Positions 1-4,192 of a stretch of DNA of 6,253 nt are shown here, piece after piece; positions within the stretch are counted from its first letter, which is position 1; the number at the start of each line of letters is the position of its first letter. The position numbers were made by a program, and so were the translations under genes. A model generated the notes under the pieces. It worked only from the letters and a program-made list of their open reading frames with translations, had not been told where the DNA came from and did not search any database. This DNA comes from an uncultured Coriobacteriaceae bacterium. GTDB taxonomy: Bacteria; Actinomycetota; Coriobacteriia; Coriobacteriales; UMGS124. Where the stretch lies: contig CACZRK010000008.1 in assembly GCA_902783515.1 (NCBI GenBank), positions 1 through 6,253 on the forward strand, read 5' to 3'.

Positions 1-603
1 CGGCGCCTCGTCAGCCCAGGACGCCCCCGCGTAGCGCGGGTCGTACCCCGTCACGGGCGGCTGCGCGGGCGCGTATCCGCCCGGCGCCGCCGGCGCGCCA
101 AGGTCGCCCTGCGCCATCGCGACGCCGCGGGCGTCCCCCTGCGGGACATGGGAGGCGCCGGCAGCGCCCATCCGCGAGAGCGCGCCGCGGATGGCGCTCA
201 CGTCCGTGACGAGCTTGATGAACAGGAAGAGGAGCTCCGCGACGAGGCGAAGCGCCAGCTCGCCGACGCACAGGACGACGAGCGCCGCCAGGGCGCCCCA
301 CGCGTAGTCGCCGTAGGAGTAGCGGATCGCGAGCACGACGCCGCTCACGATCGACGCGATGCCGAACACGAGCAGCGCGACGCTCGCGAGCACGTACGCG
401 AACTTGAAGATGGGCGCGATGATGAGCTTGTCAAAGTTGAAGAATGACCGCGACCCCTCGTGGTCGTCGGGGCGATCGTGCGGAACGGCCACCACGTACA
501 CGACGATCGCGAGCACGACCGAGAGGATCGCGCAGGCGACCATCACCCACATGCCGACGCCCCTCAGACCCTCGACGGCCGAGTCGAACGAAAGCCCGTT
601 CAT
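1..603 (-). CDS. DUF4282-like small multi-pass membrane protein (partial, 3' end outside window)
   Basis: This reading frame is open from an ATG at 603-601 to the window edge, 201 codons with no stop, so the C-terminus is missing. The protein begins MNGLSFDSAVEGLRG. It has three hydrophobic stretches at about residues 17-40, 66-93 and 101-130. The segment from about 52 to 142 opens with SFFNFDKLIIAPIFKFAYVL and ends in a hydrophobic helix containing a conserved-looking RLVAELLFLFIKL run. This layout, an FFxFDK-like entry followed by two helices with an R-x-x-x-E near the end of the second, resembles the DUF4282 membrane family, whose function is unknown. After residue 145 the chain becomes Ala, Gly, Pro and Tyr rich, which fits a disordered cytoplasmic tail. 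Upstream of the ATG is AGAGG at 621-617 (minus strand), 13 nt away, which is a long spacing; a later Met at residue 18 is a less likely start. The frame is supported by membrane-type composition and C/G-ending codons. The family call is from memory of the pattern and is moderate. Confidence 0.8.
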   Translation of the reverse strand, partial: MNGLSFDSAVEGLRGVGMWVMVACAILSVVLAIVVYVVAVPHDRPDDHEGSRSFFNFDKLIIAPIFKFAYVLASVALLVFGIASIVSGVVLAIRYSYGDYAWGALAALVVLCVGELALRLVAELLFLFIKLVTDVSAIRGALSRMGAAGASHVPQGDARGVAMAQGDLGAPAAPGGYAPAQPPVTGYDPRYAGASWADEAP

Positions 604-768
604 GTCAACCAACCATCCTCTCGCGCCAGGCGCACGCCGGGGTTCGACGCGCCGTCGCGTCGCCGCCGCTGCCGCCAACAGTCGCACTGGTCACAGTCTA
701 CCGCGCGCACGCCCCGTCACGGCGCGCGCCACGGACCTCTCACGGCAGATTTGCCCGCGGATTGCTCG

Positions 769-796
769 TTGTCTGTACATTTGGTGAACCATTATG
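769..796. promoter_or_regulatory. Possible overlapping divergent promoters in an A+T-rich island
   Basis: In a window that is otherwise very GC rich, bases 761-812 are conspicuously A+T rich. On the plus strand CATTAT at 790-795 matches four of six bases of a sigma-70 -10 box, with TTGTCT at 769-774 as a possible -35 at a short 15-bp spacing. On the minus strand, the overlapping CATAAT at 796-791 matches five of six -10 bases, but no good -35 is seen upstream of it. The location between divergent genes supports a promoter function; the exact elements are uncertain. Confidence 0.35.
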
Positions 797-812
797 GGAA
801 CATACATCCCAT
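794..812. promoter_or_regulatory. Inverted repeat ATGGGA-N7-TCCCAT, candidate operator
   Basis: Two perfect 6-bp arms (794-799 and 807-812) flank a 7-bp A+T-rich centre. The centre-to-centre distance of the arms is 13 bp, in the range bound by dimeric helix-turn-helix repressors. It overlaps the -10-like sequences of both strands at 790-796, so a protein bound here could affect either divergent gene. No regulator gene is visible in the window, so this rests on the dyad and its place alone. Confidence 0.35.
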
Positions 813-862
813 GCGCGTCTGCGCGAGCGACGCGCGGCGACTGGCAGACCAGTGTTGGAGTG

Positions 863-883
863 GGCGCCCGCCCGGCGGGCGCC
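863..883 (+). other. Strong GC hairpin in the leader of the EF-G-like gene
   Basis: GGCGCCCGCC at 863-872 is perfectly complementary to GGCGGGCGCC at 874-883, with one base between. In RNA the innermost pairs would open, leaving a stem of about 8 pairs. There is no T-tract after it, so it is not a typical intrinsic terminator. It ends 22 nt before the start codon at 906 and 11 nt before the GGGGG ribosome binding site, so it may influence translation start. It could also be a chance structure in GC-rich DNA. Confidence 0.5.
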
Positions 884-894
884 ACGTGTCGATT

Positions 895-899
895 GGGGG
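895..899 (+). promoter_or_regulatory. Weak ribosome binding site for the EF-G-like gene
   Basis: A run of five G at 895-899 lies 6 nt before the ATG at 906. It is a poor match to GGAGG, but the spacing is right. Together with the fit of the protein N-terminus to the EF-G family it supports 906 over any upstream in-frame start. Confidence 0.45.
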
Positions 900-905
900 C
901 CATCC

Positions 906-2969
906 ATGGGTGCACCGCAGACAGACAGGGTCAGAAACCTCGTCCTTGTAGGCCAGGGGGGCGTCGGCAAGACGTCGCTCGCGGAGGCCATGCTCCATCT
1001 CACCGGGAAGACGGCGCGGCTCGGCGGCCATGCCGGCTCAAAGCCCACGCTCGACTACGATCCCGAGGAGTCCAAGCGCAACTTCTCGATCTCCACCGCC
1101 ATCGCCCCCGTCGAGCACGACGGCTACAAGATCAACATCCTGGACGCGCCGTGCTACCCCGACTTCATCGGGGACGCCTACGCCGCGCTCGCGGTCGCGG
1201 AGACCGCGCTGTTCGTGGTCGACGCCGCCGAGGGTCCCCAGCCGACGACGGTCAAGCTCTGGTACGCCGCGGAGGACCTGCCGCTCGCGCGCGCCGTCTT
1301 CGTGAACCGCGTTGACCGCGCCGACGTCAGCTTCGCGTCGACGCTCGAGCTGCTGCGCGAGCGCTTCGGCACCCGACTCGGCGCGATGAGCCTGCCAATG
1401 GGCCAGGGCGACGACTTCGCCGGCGTCATCGACGTCCTGCGCATGCAGGCGCGCGTGATGCATGACGGCGTCGAGAAGGTCGAGGAGATCCCCGCCGAGT
1501 ACCGCGACGAGGCCCAGCAGGCGCATGACCGCATCGTGGATCTCGTGGTCGAGGCGGACGACGACCTCATGGAGAAGTACCTGGAGGGCGAGACGCTCTC
1601 GCAGGAGGAGCTTGAGCAGCTGCTCGGCGTCGCCATCGCCAAGCGCCTCTTCGTCCCGGTCTACGTCGGCTCCGCCATTCGCGAGCAGGGCGTCCTCAAC
1701 CTTCTTGACGACATCGTCACGTACTTCCCGTCCCCGCTCGCCTACGGCGAGATGCCGCTGTCCGACGGCACGATGCTGAAGATCTCCTCCGCCGACGACC
1801 GCCCCGTCGCCTTCGTGTTCAAGACGCTCTCCGACCCCGCCGCTGGCCGCCTGTCCTTCCTGAAGGTCCTCGCGGGCACGCTGGACGCCACGACCGAGCT
1901 CATCTGCTCGCGCACCCAGAAGAAGGAGCGGCTCGGGCACCTGTACCTGATGTGCGGCCGAGACCGCACCGACGTGAACCACGCGCTCGCCGGCGACATC
2001 ATCGTCGTCCCCAAGCTTGACGCGAACACCGGCGACACCCTCTCCACGACGGGCAAGGTGGAGGCGGAGGCCTTCAGGTTCCCGAACTCGCTGTACCAGA
2101 TCGCCATCCGCGCGAAGAACCGCAACGACGAGGGGAAGCTCGGCGACTTCCTGGACAAGGCCGTCGACGCCGACCCGACCCTGAGCGTCACGCACAACGA
2201 CGAGACGCACCAGACCATCATCTCCGCCATCGGCGAGGCGCAGGTCTCCGTGCTCATCAACCGCCTCGGCGAGCGCACGGGCGTCGAGGCGGTCCTCGAG
2301 CCGCTCAAGATCCCCTATCGCGAGACCATCCGCAAGGCGGCGAGCGCCCAGGGACGTCACAAGAAGCAGACCGGCGGCGCGGGCCAGTTCGGCGACTGCT
2401 GGCTGCGCGTCGAGCCGAACCCCGGCGGCGGCTACGAGTTCGTGGACGAGATCGTCGGCGGCGCGATCCCGCGCCAGTTCATCCCGGCCGTCGACAAGGG
2501 CGTCCAGGAGGCCATGGCAGAGGGCGTGCTCGCCGGCTACCCGATGGTGGACGTGAAGGTCGCCTGCTACGACGGCTCGTACCACCCGGTCGACTCGAGC
2601 GAGATCGCGTTCAAGACCGCGGCGCGCATCGGCTTCCGCGCCGCCTGTGAGCGTGCCGACGCCGTGATCCTGGAGCCAATGGCCAACCTCGTCATCACCG
2701 TCCCGGACGCGTACGCCGGCGCCATCACCGGCGACATCCCCGCCTCGCGCGGGCGCATCACCGGCATCGACTCCGACGGGAAGGGCAACTCGATCATCTC
2801 CGCGACGATCCCCTTCGCCGAGGTCACCGACTACTCGACGCGGCTGCGCTCGCTGTCGCGCGGCACCGGTGAGTACACGATCGAGCTGAGCGGCTACGAG
2901 CAGGTCCCGCATGACACCGCCGTCAAGCTGATCGAGCAGCATCGCAAGGAGGTCGCCGAGGGCAAGTAG
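906..2969 (+). CDS. Elongation factor G-like translational GTPase (EF-G2 type paralogue)
   Basis: The 687-residue product has the full EF-G layout: GTPase domain, domain II, domains III to V, close to the usual length of about 690-700. EF-G proteins act on the ribosome in the cytoplasm, using GTP to drive translocation or recycling. The P-loop is GQGGVGKT (16-23). The G2 region reads KRNFSIST (57-64), with Ser61 where classical EF-G has the switch Thr. G3 is DAPCYPDF (80-87) where classical EF-G has DTPGHVDF, so the catalytic His is Tyr84 and the invariant Gly is Cys83. G4 is NRVD (134-137), in place of NKxD, and G5 is GSA (255-257). Domain IV starts near P470 (PYRETIRK), and domain V contains LEPMANLVITVPDAY, GDIPASRG and LRSLSRGTGEYT. 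A His-to-Tyr change and a Gly-rich P-loop are features of EF-G-like (EF-G2, sometimes fusA2) paralogues, so I call it that; its actual role in this organism is unknown. It ends in TAG and is followed by a terminator-like hairpin. Confidence 0.93.
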   Translation: MGAPQTDRVRNLVLVGQGGVGKTSLAEAMLHLTGKTARLGGHAGSKPTLDYDPEESKRNFSISTAIAPVEHDGYKINILDAPCYPDFIGDAYAALAVAETALFVVDAAEGPQPTTVKLWYAAEDLPLARAVFVNRVDRADVSFASTLELLRERFGTRLGAMSLPMGQGDDFAGVIDVLRMQARVMHDGVEKVEEIPAEYRDEAQQAHDRIVDLVVEADDDLMEKYLEGETLSQEELEQLLGVAIAKRLFVPVYVGSAIREQGVLNLLDDIVTYFPSPLAYGEMPLSDGTMLKISSADDRPVAFVFKTLSDPAAGRLSFLKVLAGTLDATTELICSRTQKKERLGHLYLMCGRDRTDVNHALAGDIIVVPKLDANTGDTLSTTGKVEAEAFRFPNSLYQIAIRAKNRNDEGKLGDFLDKAVDADPTLSVTHNDETHQTIISAIGEAQVSVLINRLGERTGVEAVLEPLKIPYRETIRKAASAQGRHKKQTGGAGQFGDCWLRVEPNPGGGYEFVDEIVGGAIPRQFIPAVDKGVQEAMAEGVLAGYPMVDVKVACYDGSYHPVDSSEIAFKTAARIGFRAACERADAVILEPMANLVITVPDAYAGAITGDIPASRGRITGIDSDGKGNSIISATIPFAEVTDYSTRLRSLSRGTGEYTIELSGYEQVPHDTAVKLIEQHRKEVAEGK

Positions 2970-3016
2970 CCCCCGTCGCGCGCACGGGGCGCCCGCGACG
3001 CCCGCCCGACGCACCC

Positions 3017-3060
3017 GGCCCGCCTGCGGCGTCATCGGCGCCACAGGCGGGCCATTCGTT
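3017..3060 (+). terminator. Probable transcription terminator after the EF-G-like gene
   Basis: GGCCCGCCTG at 3017-3026 pairs perfectly with CAGGCGGGCC at 3044-3053. After one C-A mismatch the stem continues with GGCG (3028-3031) and CGCC (3039-3042), closing a 7-nt loop. The stem starts 47 nt after the stop codon. Downstream is ATTCGTT rather than a real T-run, so intrinsic termination may be incomplete or assisted. Its place between a stop codon and a new promoter supports the call. Confidence 0.7.
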
Positions 3061-3100
3061 ACCGTACCCTTACGAGCGGCGCGAGCCGATCGACTACAAT
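3059..3100 (+). promoter_or_regulatory. Promoter of the ppx-ppk unit
   Basis: TACAAT at 3095-3100 matches five of six consensus -10 bases and stands out in this GC-rich sequence. The best -35 is poor: TTACGA at 3070-3075 has three matches and a 19-bp spacer. Two TTAC elements lie exactly 11 bp apart at 3059-3062 and 3070-3073, in the position an activator would use to make up for a weak -35. Transcription would begin near 3107 and leave a leader of about 90 nt before the ATG at 3199. The -10 is convincing; the activator sites are speculative. Confidence 0.55.
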
Positions 3101-3116
3101 GCGATACTGAATGGAC

Positions 3117-3160
3117 CGTACGCGCCGCGTGCCGTCGGCCGTTCGCGGCCGGCGCGTACG
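3117..3160 (+). other. Structured 5' leader of the ppx-ppk unit
   Basis: CGTACGCGCC at 3117-3126 pairs perfectly with GGCGCGTACG at 3151-3160. Inside it, GGCCG (3137-3141) pairs with CGGCC (3146-3150) around a TTCG tetraloop, stacking directly on the outer stem and leaving 3127-3136 as a bulge on the 5' side. Bases 3133-3136 could instead pair with 3151-3154, so two alternative folds compete. The element lies between the predicted start of transcription and the ribosome binding site, 29 nt before GGAG. I recognise no known riboswitch class. Confidence 0.5.
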
Positions 3161-3189
3161 ACGCGCGGCCGCCTCCCGTTGAACTGATC

Positions 3190-3193
3190 GGAG
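3190..3193 (+). promoter_or_regulatory. Ribosome binding site of the Ppx/GppA gene
   Basis: GGAG lies 5 nt before the ATG at 3199, a good Shine-Dalgarno match at good spacing. It fixes the start codon, which is also where the actin-like N-terminal motif of the family begins. Confidence 0.75.
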
Positions 3194-3198
3194 TCTTC

Positions 3199-4158
3199 AT
3201 GCTCTATGGGATCATCGACATCGGCTCGAACACCATACGCCTGAGCGTGTACGACGTCGACGAGCGCACGGGCGACTTCACGCTGTTCTTCAAGCTCAAG
3301 ACGATGGCGGGGCTCGTCAGCTACATCGACCCAGACACGCGCAAGATGAGCGACGCCGGCGTCGAGAAGCTCGAGCGCGTGCTGGCCGACTACCTGAGGT
3401 GCACGAGCAAGTTCCGCGACCTCAAGGGGCCCTACGTGTTCGCGACGGCGGGCGTGCGCAACGCGAAGAACGCCAAGGACGTCGTCGCGCGCGTCGACCA
3501 CGCCCTCGGCCTGTCAATCGACCTCGTGAGCGGCAAGGACGAGGCATCGCTGGGCTACGAGGGCGCCATGCGCGTGAGCGATCTGCGCACCGGCGTGCAG
3601 CTTGACGTCGGCGGCGGCTCGAGCGAGGTCACGACGTTTCGCAACGGCCGGCCGCTCAACGCGACCAGCATCCCCGTTGGATCGCTCTCGCTGTTCGACC
3701 GGTTCGTGCACGGCTTCCTGCCCGTGCCCGCCGAGGCGGACCGCATCCGCGCCGTGATCGACGACGCCTTGGAGCGCGACGAGGACTTTGACGGCTTCAG
3801 CTGCAAGAACGCCTCGGGCGTCGGCGGGTCCGCGCGCGTGGCGCTGCGGCTGCGCGACGCGTGGGTGGGCGGCGACCGACATGCGGGACGCGCAGGCAGG
3901 ACCATCACGGCCGCGGAGATCGCCCAGGTCCTGGAGCGCGTCTCGTACGACCCGCACCGGGCGCTGCGCGACATCCTGCAGATCGCGCCCGAGCGCGCGC
4001 ACACCTGCATCCCGGGCATCGTGGTGATCCAGACGGTGATGCGCCACTTCGGCTGTGAGCGGATGGAGGTCAACGACTCCGGCGTCCGAGAGGGATATCT
4101 CATGACGCGCGTCCTCGGCAGGCGCGGCTCGGGACGTGGGACCACGACGGCACGATGA
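3199..4158 (+). CDS. Ppx/GppA family phosphatase (exopolyphosphatase or pppGpp phosphohydrolase)
   Basis: This 319-residue cytoplasmic enzyme of the actin-like (ASKHA) fold should release terminal phosphate from inorganic polyphosphate, from pppGpp, or from both. Motifs in order are DIGSNTIRL (7-15, phosphate 1), FATAGVRNAKN (the ATSALRxAxN motif of the family), GKDEA (112-116, in place of GxEEA), DVGGGSSEV (136-144, phosphate 2), GVGGSA (207-212, nucleotide-type motif) and NDSGVREGYL (292-301) near the C-terminus. The length fits the short two-domain Ppx/GppA form; there is no C-terminal HD domain like that of long E. coli PPX. Asp114 takes the place of the first Glu in GxEEA, and Glu115 is kept as a likely catalytic acid. 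The chain ends in a basic, Gly-, Thr- and Arg-rich tail. PPK1 follows after 34 nt, which favours polyphosphate as substrate, but sequence alone does not separate Ppx from GppA, so I give no symbol. Confidence 0.93.
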   Translation: MLYGIIDIGSNTIRLSVYDVDERTGDFTLFFKLKTMAGLVSYIDPDTRKMSDAGVEKLERVLADYLRCTSKFRDLKGPYVFATAGVRNAKNAKDVVARVDHALGLSIDLVSGKDEASLGYEGAMRVSDLRTGVQLDVGGGSSEVTTFRNGRPLNATSIPVGSLSLFDRFVHGFLPVPAEADRIRAVIDDALERDEDFDGFSCKNASGVGGSARVALRLRDAWVGGDRHAGRAGRTITAAEIAQVLERVSYDPHRALRDILQIAPERAHTCIPGIVVIQTVMRHFGCERMEVNDSGVREGYLMTRVLGRRGSGRGTTTAR

Positions 4159-4177
4159 CGCGACGAACGAACACGAC

Positions 4178-4183
4178 GAAAGG
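4178..4183 (+). promoter_or_regulatory. Ribosome binding site of ppk1 that decides between two ATG codons
   Basis: GAAAGG at 4178-4183 matches the 5' part of the Shine-Dalgarno sequence. Two in-frame ATGs follow, at 4187 (3 nt away) and 4193 (9 nt away), and a GTG at 4196. A 3-nt gap is too short, so 4193 is preferred. The alternative adds only Met-Thr to the N-terminus. Confidence 0.55.
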
Positions 4184-4192
4184 CTGATGACC

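Larger units (their letters stand above)
604..905. other. Divergent intergenic region between the membrane protein and EF-G-like genes
   Basis: This 302-base spacer separates two genes transcribed away from each other, so it should carry the promoters of both. I see no credible coding frame in it: the plus-strand frame of the GTPase stays open back to 444, but that is a by-product of high GC and has no family similarity before the ATG at 906. The region contains a GC-rich part (661-730) with a self-complementary decamer at 721-730 that can pair with 702-708, then an A+T-rich island (about 761-812) unlike the rest of the window, then a strong GC hairpin at 863-883. Confidence 0.7.

Noticed and set aside
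702..730. Complementary GC-repeat arms CGCGCGC and GCGCGCG with a self-complementary decamer
   Set aside because: Alternating GC tracts pair by chance in DNA this GC rich, and there is no T-run, promoter or gene boundary to give it a role.
148..787. Plus-strand open frames in the first 800 bases
   Set aside because: They read against a minus-strand frame with clear membrane segments, and their own translations are charged low-complexity text typical of shadows.
444..905. An upstream extension of the EF-G-like reading frame giving 841 residues
   Set aside because: The added 154 residues are Arg- and Pro-rich and unlike any EF-G N-terminus. They would overlap the divergent membrane protein gene, the A+T-rich promoter island and the GC hairpin. 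The ATG at 906 fits the family start.
3017..3160. Possible small RNA gene between the EF-G-like gene and ppx
   Set aside because: The two hairpins are better explained as a terminator of the upstream gene and a leader of the downstream one, because a -10 box lies between them and no terminator follows the second hairpin.
1038..3200. A 720-codon minus-strand open frame opposite the EF-G-like gene
   Set aside because: Its translation is low complexity, rich in Arg, Asp, Val, Ala and Gly, with no recognisable domain. Long antisense frames are expected opposite genes with C/G-ending codons, and the plus strand carries a complete EF-G.
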